Assembly (NCBI GenBank): GCA_035610835.1
Contig: CM069455.1
Coordinates: forward strand, 22,362,264-22,426,263
DNA: 64,000 nucleotides
Reading direction: 5' to 3'
From: Ophiura sarsii
Lineage: Eukaryota; Echinodermata; Ophiuroidea; Amphilepidida; Ophiuridae
Made by a program: the position numbers and the translations under genes. Below, piece by piece: positions 40,101 to 55,100 of the stretch; position 1 is the first letter of the stretch; each line of letters starts with the position of its first letter. The notes beneath the pieces were generated by a model. That model did no database searches. It worked only from the letters and a program-made list of their open reading frames with translations, and was not told the DNA's origin.

Positions 40101-43100
40101 CAAACACGCCAGACTAGTATGGCCTTATACGCACATTTAGAGCTATTGGGCACGGCAAAATGTGGGTCTTTTTCTGGCAAGGTGCAAGCCTATTGGAGAG
40201 TTTGAAGTCCTAAAATATGGAGGTAAACTGTTAACTAATGTAAAACAATTATAATTTTTCGTTAAAACTATCGAATACGGCGTAGTTTTGTTTGTTTTCA
40301 TCAGCGTTATTAGCTGGTTATCAGCATATTTCAATGCAATCCCACACGTTAGCGTAAAACCAGAAGTAGGGCGTACCAACATCAGCGCGATACCGCCCAA
40401 CACTAGGGAAACCCTAAATCCGCGTATTGGATTATATAATAATATATAGCAATACATAAGTGGCACTTTTCTCATCACACAACTCTACAAATTGAATGAA
40501 TTGTTACAAGTCCATTCAAAGATATTAATGCTATTGCTATAAATCCATTTTCAAAAAATGTAAGACTCGTATCAGCCAATAACATGTCGATACCAAAATC
40601 ATTTTTATTAATTTTATGGTTGGCCTATTGTATTCCTATACGGTTGATTTGATTATATGTTAATGTTAAATAAACAGTACCAAAGATGGTTAAACAAATA
40701 TTGTTTTCTGTTCCATAGTCCACTTTAAAGGTAGATGACCCGATCACATTTTCGTAACACAGAATTATTTCAAACATACAGAGATTTTCATATCATATGA
40801 AAGCTCGTATTTTTCTCATCATCATACTGAAATTTGACGGCCTAAATCGGTATAATTACGGAGAAATCGATGAAATAACGTCGAATTACCGCGAATGGTG
40901 GTAACCACCGATATAGTTTGTGTACTACTCAATGGGTACAGTTCACAGCATCTTGTGCGTCTAAAATAAGAACCATTAGAGTTATGCAACTCAAACTTTG
41001 GAACACGACTTTTTTAAGGATGACCTTTCATGTAGAATAGAAAACTTCAAGTTGAAAATCGGAACATCTACCTTTAAGTCCAAACAAAGAAATAGGTTTG
41101 TCTCAAAGCTTGCGCGCGCATTGGTTTGTTAATGCCAAAAAATACCACGTCTGAAATGCATGAAATTGTAAAATCTCTTTTTTCCCTACACATTTTTATT
41201 TCGAGTTTTTATTAAAAATATCGGCAGATTTTCTTTTTCTCAAACTTTTACATGACTTAGTTCTTCATAAAATGCTGCACAATTGTCTTTATACAACTAC
41301 ATCACAATATTTATTTCAAATAGAAAAAAACTAATATCAGACAGAAAGTGTCAACGGTTGAAAATAGTAAGAGCAAAAATTGACACACAAATAAAAAAAT
41401 TAAAAAAATTAAAAAATGGAGGACAAACAACCGCACGCATCGCCTGATTTTGAAGCCTTCGCAAGCTTTGAGACAAACTTTTTTTGTTTGTGCATAATCA
41501 GTGAAACTACTTCATCACATGATGAAGGCCTAAATGGGGGTCTAATAAACAGGAGTGAAGCTAGAGGGGGCAGGGGCATTTCCCCCTGCCAGAAGGCACC
41601 CCCCTGCTGCCCCCAAATGAAATCACAAACTCTATGTATATACATTACACACCCAATAGTGAGTGGCTGAGGTGTGAAAATATACCATTATTAGAGAACT
41701 GAATTGCGGCATATCCTGATATCAGCTTTAAATGAGTACCCCCTGGCCATGGGATTTGGACTAAGCTCAGTGTATGTAGCCTACTCAAAAATAAACTTGA
41801 CCTGCCTGATATTTGCTTACTCTGATCAAAGCGATTATATTGCTTACAATGAGTTAAACCATGGTTACCTAGAACATCATCCCCAGAGTCACAGTACGGT
41901 GTAATACAACAAATACTACATGGTTTCAATCAGGGTAGTAGGGCACACTATTTTCCAATGGTACTGGCTTCTGTCACTGGAATATCACTCTTCAGAATTG
42001 GCATGATAAAGCTATAGATTGATCAGCATGAAGGCAACTAGCGCACTGTTCATCATACGTGTGAGGCGTGCGTCCGACCAATACCGTGTGCGTGTGGCCA
42101 TAATCACAAGCTAACACTTGGATTACTTTTGCGTGCAGAGAGATAAAAACCAAATATTTCTCGCCAATTTGGAACCGATTAAACTTAGTAACGCAGGCAA
42201 AAGGTTTGCCTTATTTCTCCACTACCATGTATCATTTGTGTACTATCACTATCAGATATGATTAATTTAAAGATTGAAGAACACATAAATTAGACATTCT
42301 GTTTTCCACATTTCCAAAAAATCTATGAGCATTTTACCCTTTTATTTCAATTTGAATATTATGAAATATTTAGAACCCCAAAATATGAAAAAATGGAAAA
42401 CATTATCTCTATACTTGATCCCTTACAAAGTAGGAATGTGACATCAGGGAGTATTGCAGTGATAAGTGCATCCTTTAGGCACCAATAGGCTTTTCCATTT
42501 GAAATCCATACACCCAAGACATGACCTTCCACACAGGGAGTATATATTTCAAATGGAGTCACCCATGCAGGTAACCCATTTGAAATGTTCACTCCCTATG
42601 GGGAAGATTAATTACACTAGAAGCCTATCGCGTCTCAACAATTTCAAATGCGTCTCAACTTTGTGTCTCAACAATATTGTTGAGACACAAAGTTGAGACG
42701 CATTTGAAATTGTTGAGACGCGAAAAGGTAATGCACATTAATTTTGTTTTCTCCACACAATATTATATAAATGACAGCCAGTGAAAAAATCACTGACCAT
42801 CCAGGAATTGAACCTGGGACCTCCGGGTTACTAGACCGGTGCTCTACCAACTGAGCTAATGAGTCAGATGGGGAAGAACAGGGATTATATTATCTATAGG
42901 CCTTCAGTTCAACCCTATCCTCTAACAACTTCTAATCTAAGAAGCAATGAAAGAGGTTTGGGATATCAATCCATAATCATTGTCCACGCGTGTTAAGTAT
43001 GTTATGGATTAAGGTAATGTCTTCAACAGGCCAAGAACAAGATGGTTTGACAGAATAAAGACTTTGGTTGGTCAATTGATTTCAAATATTTATAAACTGG

Positions 43101-46100
43101 CTGCTGACCGCTGAAAGTGGCACGTCATCTGTAAAGTCACGAGCTGTCGGTCATGACGGAGACGTACCAACCAACTTCAATAGGGGTATATCTACTTCAA
43201 ATGGAATAGCCAAATCAGATAAGGCTAAAATGACTTGTTTCCTGTGGGTCGTGTGCAGTTTATTTTTTGAGCCATTTAATTTGAATATCCTGGACTAAAA
43301 AAACAATCTAAATAAATTTTAAAAATATGCATTTTGCATTTAGGTTTTCAAGCCACCTACCAACAAGAAATAAACTTGATAGATTTTTCATTTGCCAAAT
43401 TATCATTTACAGGAATATTCTCGAATAATAACTTGGATCTATTATGCGCACATATCCATCCTTCAACACTCTCCAGGCGCGATTGCCATTATTATTATGC
43501 TGCCGTTAGGAAATAGTCACAATCATTTTGCTACATATACATGGCTGCTGGCTAGGCGCACATTCATATCAGCACTTATATTGTAGTATCACCCTTTTTA
43601 ACAGTTACCCAAAGTCGTTTGGGTCAACGGGGCATTTGAGACTAAGTATCTTGCTCAAGCAGGGCTCAAAATACACAAGGGGCGAAGGGTGATTATTATT
43701 ATGCTGCTGTTAGGAAATTGTTAGAATCATTTCGCTACATCTACAGGGCTGCTAGCTAGGCGCACATTCATATCAGCACTTGTATTGTAATAGCACCCTT
43801 TTTAACAGTTACCCAAAGTCGTTTGGGTCAACAGGTCATTTGAGACTAAGTATCTTGCTCAAGCAGGGCTCAAAATACACAAGGGGCGAAGGGTGATTAT
43901 TATTATGCTGCCGTTAGAAAATTGTCAGAATCATTTCGCTACATATTCGCTACATATACATTCATATCAGCACTTATATTATATTGTAATATCATCCCTT
44001 TTAACAGCTACCCAATCTCGCTTGGGTCAACGAGGCATTTGAGACTAAGTATCTTGTTCAAGCAGGGCTCAAAATACACAAGGGGGCGAAGGGTGATTAG
44101 CCCCCAGTTTTCACAAAATAGCCCCATGAGAAAATGTTGGCCTATGGTAAAATGTACTAAAGGGCGATTTTTGGCAGAATTTGCTCAAAATAGCCCTCAT
44201 AGCCCAAAAAGTATTTTAACCCCTTTAGTTCAGCCCAAGGATACAGGCATGTTTGCCATGGCGGGACTAGAACTCACAACCTCATGATTATGAACCCCGC
44301 ACTGTTCCGCTGGAGGACCACACATGCCCCTAACATCAAGTCGGTTCTTTAGGTGGAACCGAATACAACTAATTCATACTCCCGTTGTTGCGCATCGGCC
44401 GACGTCTGCGGATAAAAGTTGACATTGCTTCAACTCGTGCACTGATATCCTAAGTCAGTAGATGCCCAACGACAGGCAGTATGAACACACCATAATACTC
44501 ACTTGTTTCTTGCTGACCTAGGGATCCTGTTGATCTATGATCCACTGGTGCTGCCATGTTCCCTGTAGGTGGGTGATACGGTCCTGTACTCGGTGGCATG
44601 GATAGGGAAGTGGGTGTCACAGCAGTGGTGTGGGATGTTATTGTAGGAGTCTGATGGGATAATGTTGTGGCAATGGGGTGGGAAGTTGTCCTAGCATCAG
44701 GATGTGAGGTTGTCATGCCAATAGGATGTGAGGTTGCCATGGCAACAGGATGGGAAGTTGCTGTGGTAATAGGAAGGGAAGTTGTAGTTACAACTGGATG
44801 AGGTATTGTTGTGCCACCTGAATGAGACGTTGCCATGGCTCTTGGTATTGTATCTTGATGGTATGGTCCAGTATTTGTAGGCATACTAAATGGAAGGTGG
44901 ACGGATGGTACTGATGTCGCATGGGAGGTCATCATTGCAGCAGGTGGTAGTCTATCTTGTTGATATGGGTCTGATGGCATGCCGGTATACTGGGCTGAAT
45001 GGACCATATCATTGGTTGTAGGGGCTGTAGGTCTTGGTCTGTTGCTGGTAGTATGGGATCCATTACTTGCTGCTGGTGATTGAGAGGGTTGCAATCCTAA
45101 CCTGGATAGGGTTTGCTGTAAAAACAAAATATTCAAATGGTAAAAATTGATGATTGCATAACCATGCATACCAACACAATTAATCCTGTGCATAAGGGGG
45201 GACAACTTGTTTAACCCTTTGAACCCGGAGTTATTATAAGGGTTCGGTACACCCACCCTGACTTCTCCGGGGGTAAAATGCTAAATATAGTACACCTATA
45301 TCATCGGTAATATATGGTACCGATGATAGAGGGAAGTATGCCATTGTACTACACGTATAACGTAACCTATTTATAACATAAAAACGTCCGTTTTTATCGC
45401 CAAAATTGCCAATCATGACCAAGCTTCGCGCTAAGCTGCGTTTTCCCGCGCACAGCGCACATTTTCACACCTGAGCGCAGAAAATTATCATTGCCCCTCG
45501 GTTCAGGGGCTTTCCGCGCGCGACATAATTAGCCTGACTTCCTGTACCAATTATACTCATATCGGCGTCCCAGCGTGTTTGCCGAATAAACACCCCCTAT
45601 AGTAAATCTAAGAGTCCAAGGTTTGTGTCAAAGGTCAACAAATCATATTAAATTATCTCTTTTGCATGCCCTATCGCGGTCGTTTCTACACAATAAAATA
45701 CCCGATTTCGATTGAGAACATCGCTACAGAGACTGGTTTATGACGGTCTAGGTAGCCCATTTTGATGAAGCAAAAGACCCCCTAACTTCCGTGTTATTCA
45801 GCACATGTGCTATTATTATAGATCGTCGTTTGACTTTGGCGAAAAACCATTCAGAAAAGGACTATAATTAGGTGATGGAAGTACACGAAACTTCAGAATT
45901 CATTAAATAACATGAATCCAAACCTTAGTCCGTTATTCCTCAAAATCATAAATGTTGCTCGTTTTAATAAAAATTGGTTCGAAAGTTGGTGTCCGATTGC
46001 GACGGGATGTTGGTCAAAATTCGGAAGCTTTGCAATTAATCAAGTGACAGATGGATGAATAATTGATACATGTAGATTCAATCGTCAATCCTTTTTGAAC

Positions 46101-49100
46101 TTTGATTTCATTATACTTGTTTGAAACTTAGTTGACAGAAAATCAGATTATATTGAGACTGAGATAGGGATGTTCATATCATTGACTGCAGAGGGCGACT
46201 TTTTTTTGAAAATTTGTCGCCAAAATATGTAGAAAACTCCATGTTTACCTCATTTAAATCCAGCGAAAAAGGAAGACACAAGCTGGGATGTATTCACTCA
46301 TGATGTCTTACTAACCACACACAAGCAACTGGACATCATGATTTTAAAGCCCTAACAAGCTAAAATAGTTTAAAATTTGCATGACTTGACCAGTTTTAGC
46401 AATATAAGGCAAACTACTTTTGGTTATAACTTTGTTATTATTCAGCCTGCTGACATGGTTGAACCATCAGTTTTTATTGCAAAGTACTTTGTTTCCATGT
46501 ATTCCATTTTCAAAGAGATATTTTTATTTTCAAAATTGTATGAACATGCCTAACTGAGACTATCGTTGAAGTGTGTCAATAAATGAAAATGGTATAAAGT
46601 AAAGATAAATCATAATAATGTCACATGTGTCCCTTACTTCTTACTAATAATTAGCCTTAAAGTTACTCCCTAGCTTGAATCATAATTATTTGCTACAAAA
46701 TCTTGGTACAGGTCGGTCGGGCTAGGCCTACGAGGACTACGGATTGTCAGTGTGTCACTTATAGGACAAGATTTTCAAGAACCCCTGGTTTTGGGATTGA
46801 GCCCCCAATTTTTGAAATTCAGGGGGGTTCAGGGGCTTTGAGAACCCCTTGTTTTAAAAGTTAGTGCCAAGCCTGATCATGACCGTAAAACAATGCATCC
46901 CTGTCTACCTGAGAATCATCTGCGCCATATTGGGTTGCATATTCATCCAATTTTGCGCTATTTTTGACTGTTTTCTTCAGCTAAATTACATCAAAACACA
47001 AAGAAAACCATGCGAAACAATGTATTTCACATCAGGTGAACATCACATGACTTTCAAGTCACATGACCACTCAGTCATATGATCAATGTGTCACCTGGTC
47101 GCTCAGGTCGATTTTTCGACCTATCGGGTAATGCGACGTTCTCCGATAGGTCGATATGGTTCAAAGGGTTAACTCTGTTTATGGCTACTCGATGGCTGAG
47201 AATATGAAGCCACGAAGGCCAGGTTAATTTTGCTCAACAAATTTACCTCATATTTTGTGGTTCTTAAAGTATGATTCAAGACTAATAGTTTTCCAGAAAA
47301 GGGCCCTTGGCAATTTATAGGACTCAGCCCAGCATAAGGGGTGGAAAGTTGTTGAACAACTACATGATTTTCCAAAATGCAGGTACAGATACAGGGTTCC
47401 TGCACCTTTGGGACAATTAAATTTCATGACTAAATTATATAAATTCCATGACCTAGTCCGTCAAATATATATCAAACTGGTAAATTGTTGGGCATAAAAA
47501 GCAGATTTACGATGCTGAAATATGAATATTAAAGCTCTAAAAAAAAAAAAAATTGTCTTCACAAAATTCCATGACTTTTGTCATTTTTACAAATTTCCAT
47601 GACTTTTCCAGGCTTGGAAATTGGAAATAAAATTCTGACTTTTCCAGACCGCGGAAACCCTGGATAGATCTCATATGATGTATTCCAAGCTTACCTGAAT
47701 ATGTGCCAACTGTCCCTGTGTATGAGACATGTACTTATTCAGTTCTTGCTGAGTGTGTAGCTGTAAGTCCTGGGTTGCAAGCAGATCCTGTCAAGAATGG
47801 TGATGGACAACATGAAATTGGAATAGATTAATTAGGTTTTACTTAATTAAGATAAAATTGTAAGCCAAAACTGTTACTGAAAGGTTCTATGAAAATTAAT
47901 TCATGCATGGGGTTAGCATTCAAATATATATTGAGCCTCCAATGTTTTGTTTAGGCAAAAAAAATAAAAACTTTGTCTCAGCGCTGCTTGCTTTTAAAAT
48001 GAGATTTATTGTTTAGATTTTCTTTTTTAACTAGTTTGTTTTGGGCGATACACAGATGTTCGTAGGAACATATGAAGAGCTTTGTTGCAAAAGGGCCAAC
48101 AGACCACCCCGACATGTTACTCATTTAGCATTAGTGAATTTGTATTGACAAGTCCATGGAATTTATCAAATTATTGTATGGCTGTGTTAATTACTGTTTC
48201 TATGACTTGGATTAGTGCATCCATGCACGCCAATTAAGGCACCAACAATACAAGCCACATTCCACATAATGAATAGCCATCCATTTAATAATGCAAAATG
48301 AGTAAAAAGGCAGAAGTGGATGTAGGCCCTTTTGCAAAACAGCTCTTCATATACTGTACATGGAAAGGCCACATCGTTCATAAGTTCATACAGGTATTTG
48401 AAAAAATCACATAATTATAGGACATAGCAAATATTCTTATGTAAAAAAAAATCCATAAAAAAAAATCGCATAGGACATTGCTCATTTTTGTAAAAAAACA
48501 CCACAATATAGCTTTTTATCTAAAAGGTGCCAAGACAAAGTATTTAATTTTGTTGGCCTTATTGATCCCATTTTTGATACATACAATTTGTATTTGATAA
48601 AGCAAAGTCTTGGGTTCATATGATGCATCCTACTAACATATCAGTTACCGAAAGATTTTCCCTTTCAATAAATGACTATTAGCTGAAAAAGGTGTGTCCC
48701 TGCGATGCCTAAAGGCTTGTTTTCACCAACCTGTTTGCGCTATGACGTAAGCACAGTGTAATAATTATAGTTTGATGAGTTCCAAATTGGCGAAGCCTTC
48801 TTAGAGCAGCGACTGAATACAGAAGAAAGCACTCGCGCATGAAGGCTGCGCATCATATGCGTGACGCGTGCGAGCAAAACCATGTGCGTATGGCCATATA
48901 ATTGCACACCAACAATTGGATTACTTTGGCGCACAGAGAGATGAAAACTGATGACTTTATTGGTCGAAGTTAGAAGTGAATGGTTTTTAAGAAGTCAGAT
49001 CCACTTTTTTGAAAGATCAACCAATAAAGTCATCCAACACCAATATATGTTTACTCATTTTGACCTTTCTATTTGCATGTAATTGTTATACAACAGTCAA

Positions 49101-52100
49101 TGTACCCTGACATGTAATTGCTGGAATGTGCATGCATTGACATCAATGGGTACAAGAAGGGACTGTCCTTTGGTCAATGCAGTCTTAAAAAAGGGTTCTA
49201 GCATTTGATTAATTTTGATAATATTGAAATAATCCTGGGATCAGAGGGTAAAATCTAAGATCTACACATTATAAGGCTAAAGGGTTCTTTATGGTCACAG
49301 TGTCCCCAAACGTAGATAATTTAAGACAGGGGACTAATTTTTAACTCTGTTATCCGGCTGAATGATCCCAAAAGAAAGGTTTTTACAGCCTAATCACCTT
49401 ATTTTCACATTCTGAAGCATTTGAAGGCCATTTTTTGACGTAGGTAGTGCTGTTTAGTGCTTAATTAATACATTGTCACTGTAGTTAACCCTCATTCGGT
49501 ACCCTTGCATTGTCCAAATTTGGACAGTCAATGTAGAATTACACATAATTCGCTTTAAATACAGATTTTTCACTTATCCAGCCATTGCTTGGTCCCATGT
49601 GAAACACCATCATCCATTGTTTTATTCCTTGTTTTAACAATCCAATTAAGATTCAATTTCATTGGAAATTCAGCAAAATCTGGGAACATTTACATAACTT
49701 TAGTGAAACTTACTGCAGTAATAGCATCAATCAGAATCCTCTGATCTGCCACTTGATGTTGGAGATCTTCACGCATCTTCTTCTCATCTATCCATCTGGT
49801 TTCTGTCTGTAATAAAACCTCACAGTACTAAGTTAAAGGCGCACGAAGAGATTGGCGATAAAAATGATTTTTTTTTGCATTTTTTGCCCCCCCGGTTCCC
49901 GAGAAATTGCGCCCAGTTTAATCAAAATTTGCATGCCCGGGCGCACCGTATTTTGCTGTCTGTAGCGCCTGGTCATTGATTGGAGAATGATAATTTTAAT
50001 CAAATAAAGATGAGTTGTACCAATCTCTGACTTTGTTTTCTCTGTAAAATTTCATATTTTTAGTCCAATTTTCTTACCTAAATGCAAATTATTGGGTTTT
50101 TTAAGTTATCCCTGGTAGAAGATTCATAATTTCCATTATATTCCATTTTTTTCTAGTGTAGTTTTACTTTATTTACCAGATTCTATTAATTGGCTGGTAA
50201 CCCGCCAAAATCATCTGTTGTCTACTAATAGATGGATGAGTTGTGGAGCCCAATGTTGCAAGGAACCATAGTTCAATACTGTGGCGATCGATCAATATTG
50301 GTTCCGTTCAGCTGAGTTGAGTTGTTATTGTATTCAGTCCAGAAAATATAAGATTTTTAATGACAAAACCTCACGTGTGTCATCGAGAAAAACAGTGAAT
50401 AATTATAATATTAGTGGAGAGATAAGATTTTATGAAAAATATTGAAGTAGAAAAGAGTAACATTTGTTATAAAATGCCTTTCTGATGAAGAAAAAAGTTT
50501 GATTTTGTGGCAAATCGAGCTTCTGAAAATTCGGTAAATATTAAGAAAATATTAAGTAAGCTTAAAATTTCACAAATTGAGTACGGACTTTATTATACTT
50601 GTTCATCATAGATAACATATTTTCATCAATTTCACTGCCCTACAGGTAATCATTTAAAGCTTTTATTGCCAAATAAACCCCTCCAATTCTGAATTTCTGC
50701 TCATTTTGAGTAAAATCAGACCCAATTATTTTTAATTTATTTTTTTACATTTATGATATTTTACAAAAACTCCCGGTTTGTCAAAAATAGCTCCCGGTTC
50801 CCAACCAAATTGAAGGACCGGGAGCAATTTTTTTCAAAACAGTTGCTCCCGGTTCACGGGCGCTTAATTCGAGGCTTGCCTGAAACATAATATTTCATGG
50901 GAAAAGGGTTGAAGTGATGTGGCTAGATAAACATTCTGGTGAAGCCATATGTAATAATGCTATGGACGAATATAAACCATTTTACAATTTGTTGTTGTTC
51001 TCGGCCTGCGTCCCAAATACATAATACGCTCGGACGCATATGTGTGATGACCAATCAAAACATGCAGTCACTTTTTGAATTCTTGCTTAACGCATTTCAG
51101 GGTTTACACCACGTCATGCATGTACGCACACATTGTTAGAATTTTTCAATAGCATTATGACGCTGACTATTGTCCTTCTATTCATCATTTTGAGGATATT
51201 TTTGGTTAGTTATTTCCATGAAGATTTACATGTATAAATATGCCTTTGGCGATGAAAAAAAAAACCTGTTGTACAGGCAAACGGACCTCTCAGGTCGGGG
51301 CGGTCGGGTTTTTTTCGTCCTTTTTTTCCTGTTTCCTTATTTTCCCTTGAAAATAATGCATGGTAACAAATATACAAATTTCCCCAAAAATCTGGAAACA
51401 TTTTGCCGTATTTTGACAAGCAAAAAAATAATTTTGGGTTGGTATTCAATGGCACAGGAATTTTTTTCTCACCGATTTCTAGAAAAGTGTTTCTTTTTTT
51501 AGTCGCCTTAGTTGTGATGTGACTGGGTTACATGCTGTCTTACCTCCTTCAAATAGCCAATCAGTTTAGCTATAGTTTGCACCAGTAAGCTTGTGTAACC
51601 TGATACGCCTGACTGCGGTAGCTGACTGTTGTTGCCATGGTCACCAGCAGGTAGTCTGCCAGTTGCCACCTCATAATCGATCATCTCTTGTTCAAGTCCT
51701 CTCAGCACCTAGTGGTGATAAACCATACCAAAAATAGAAAACAAATAATGAATATCAAATTAACTATGGATGTAACTTAACGCTTTCCACGCGGCAGGCG
51801 GCTGCAGACGACATTCAAAAATGTAAAAAAATGTTTCAAAAATGTCAAAATTATTGAATTTTATCACCATATTTGGAATTACCTTGAGAAATGCATTACA
51901 ATAAGTACAAACATTCCTAGTATAGGTTCAGTAACGCTTGAGATAGACTTTGAAAGTTGGGAAATGTTTCTGAAAAATCAGTTTTGTGTATGGTAAAAAA
52001 AATAGCCGCATGGAAAGTGTTAAGGTTAACCTTAACCCTGGCAGACAGATTTTGGTGTGGATCAGGGGAGGGAAACAATTGAGGGATCTTGAACAAACAA

Positions 52101-55100
52101 ACCATGGCGGTTCGACCCAAATTAATTAATTCCTAATAGGCAAGCGTATGCTACATAAACCAGATTTTCTCACGCATAACAAATATTCATTCTAAGCGCA
52201 CACTGAAGTGTTTGGCTACCGGCATGCGCAAGTTTGGTGGCATTTAGTCAAACATGCTGTGATGGCAACTACAGTCAACACAAGTAACTGACCAGGTAAT
52301 AAATGTGCTGATAACTCTAAAATGTTCACATTTTTCTTTTCAACACGGGGACTCAGAACGGCAAATTATTGATTACTGGCAGTGGTAGGGCTAATTCACT
52401 GGTCGATGCCCAGGTTGCTGGATAGTCGGCCGGCCGCATTGTTATGGTTGATTAATAAATACAGAACACACGCTTTACCTGTCATACTCTCCCCGTGTTG
52501 AAAAGGAAAATGTGAAAATAAAAATCAGACTTAACCTTACGTTTGGGATAGTAACTTCCTCATTAATCAACCATTCCTAGCGTGCAATATCTTAAATTAG
52601 AAATTCCTCAACAACCTTATAATTTATATGTTTTTGTAGGAGTTATACTGTTAGAGTTATCAGCACATTTATTACCTGGTCAGTTACTTATTTTGTTGAC
52701 TGTATAACAAAATTGATAAAACAACCTACCATTGAAAGGTCCTGAGCATGAGCTTCTGCTTTATGTTTCTCCTCCTCCTCTTTCTTGTGTTTTTCCTTTG
52801 ATACTCTGCTACGGCTTTTCTTCTTCACTTTCACAGTATCGTTGATGGCAGCACCTGTGGCAGAGTTGGCACTTACGTCAGCATTTTGGCTGGAGTCTAA
52901 GAAAATAAGATGTACATAATGAACAATTTTATGACATATATTTTGAAACAGGCAAATTCATGTTTTTGTAATGTATGATCAGCATGTTACGAACCCTGCA
53001 ATGAGAACACAACCAATGCATTGATATTCTTTCTCTCTTCCTAATTGCTATCAAATGACATAACTTAGTGACTACTCAGGCAGAAATAATTAGAAATATG
53101 ACCCTATAAATGAGTTGAAAATGTAAAAATATAAATTGCGTAAATGTGAAAAGCGTAGACGAACAATAAAAAGCCTGATTTAAGGCCTGTAGCTGCCACA
53201 AAAGCTATAGACGTTATTCGTAATTGGCGATTTCAGGCTAAAGAGGGAGACATACTCGATGTGACGTCACTGATCATAACGAAAGCGAGGCTAAGCGTTG
53301 TAATTTGACGTAATTTACCACGATTGGCCTTGCTTTCGTTATAATTAGTGACATCACATCGAGTATGTCTTCCTCTTTAGCCTGAAATCGCCAATTACGA
53401 ATAACGTCTATAAGGCTTTTCATTTCAATTGCATGTTAAATGATACATACCTTTGGCTGGTGTCATTTCATAAAGGTTGTGTCGAATGTTGCCTGTGTTT
53501 TGTAACAGTGATGGCTGTGTGCTATCATATGAACGGCTTGACTATGAGAACAAAATATGATTTGAGAATAATTAGTGAAAAATATTATTTTTATATGATC
53601 TCAAAGTTCAATGCTCAGCAATGCTTAGTGTAAAGGTCATATTGTAACAAGATTTAAAGAAATGAGTCGCATGTCTTTAATTTGAACATTTTTCAGAATG
53701 ATGGAGCGGTATGGAGCAAAATCCCACTGAAATGATCCTTCTGGTTACTGATTTACAATAAACATTGCAATCTGTAAGCTGCGCTCACCGAAATACTCTG
53801 TGACGTTATATTCATACCTAACACTTTCCACGCAGCTATTGGTTTTACCAATACAAAACAGATTTTTCAGAAACCTTTCCAAACTTTGAAGGTCTATCCA
53901 AAGGATTACAAAATCATTACTAGGCATGTTTGTACTTAATAAGATAAAACACAGGGCTCATGAATACTGCTAACATTATGGTAAAAAAGTGGGTTCTTTG
54001 CTTGCCTTGGTTGTGGCCCGAAGTACATTTGGGGTGTAGGAGATCCTTCATTCTTTCTTACAATTCAGAGGCCAATCATGACATGACATTAAGATTGATG
54101 TAATTTGTAAACGTACTGTCAAAGTTTTCGCACTACATTTATTTTCAAGCTTTTTGCCCTAAAACAAGCAAGGTGAAAATAAAAATCTCATGGTGATCCC
54201 AAATATAGTAATAACATTAAATAATGTTGACATTTTTGAAACATGTTGTGACATTTTTGAATGTTTGCAGATGCCTGCTGCGTGGAAAGTGATAAGTACC
54301 ATGCAGGTGCTGTGATTTGAGTTTGATAAACCTGGATTAATTTCCACAGTCAGCTGCAAAGAAGGTCAGCATTTTTCTCTGATGAATAATACAGAGTATA
54401 GATACAGAACAGAAGTGCAGTTCTCATTGTTTAAATAGAACAACACAAAAAACGATACTCCTGTCGACATACAATGGATCTTGATCACTGTCACGATATC
54501 ACTACTTGACAGTCATGTCTGTTTAGAAATGACCTCAACTAGGTTCAACCAACCCTGGAAAAACTGTCGCCTAAAGAGACTGTCAAGGAAAGAAGATGTG
54601 AGCGTATAGGAAAGCAAGGTTTACCAACAATGAATGTTCAAATTTGACCAAACTAACATGCGCATCCAATTGGTCCAAGAGTATACTCTAAAAGTGGTAA
54701 TGTTTGCGCGATAACAATTTCACGCTTTGTTGATTTTCAGCCATTTTGCTTGTTTTTAAATTTGTGATTTGAAAACTTATTACATAAGACTTACACACAA
54801 AATAAACATATTTGTGTTTTTGTTTTGTTTTGCGGTAGCTGCATATATGCCGCCGACTGGTATACATACCTGATTTACTATCTGGCGCTTGATGAAATCT
54901 TGGAACTGGTCTACGTTCATAAAACCCTGAAAACTCACTGGCTGGTTCTCTTTGTCTTCCTCACGTCACATATATACACACGTACATACCTGATTTACTA
55001 TCTGGCGCTTGATGAAATCTTGAAACCTGTCTACGTTCATAATACCCTGAAAACTCACTGGCTGGTTCTCTTTGTCTTCCTCACTGTCATTGTAGGAGTC

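Larger units (their letters stand above)
35384..40427. mobile_element. Candidate 5-kb element bounded by inverted repeats of about 75 bp
   Basis: 'cgcggatttagggtttccct' through 'tggttttacgcta' at 35,384-35,458 reappears in reverse complement at about 40,353-40,427, nearly base for base. Both outer ends are bordered by TA. The inner 5 kb has no transposase I can recognise; it contains poly-G/C tracts and one small open frame of 163 codons. Either a large non-autonomous transposon or two inverted copies of a smaller repeat. Confidence 0.45.

Noticed and set aside
42668..42850. 60-codon minus-strand frame (VEHRSSNPEVPGSIPG)
   Set aside because: A well-known spurious translation of a tRNA-like sequence, annotated here as tRNA-like instead.
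54870..54968. Second functional SPICE1 exon e
   Set aside because: Similarity ends before the acceptor and no convincing 3' splice site precedes it; treated as a partial duplicate.
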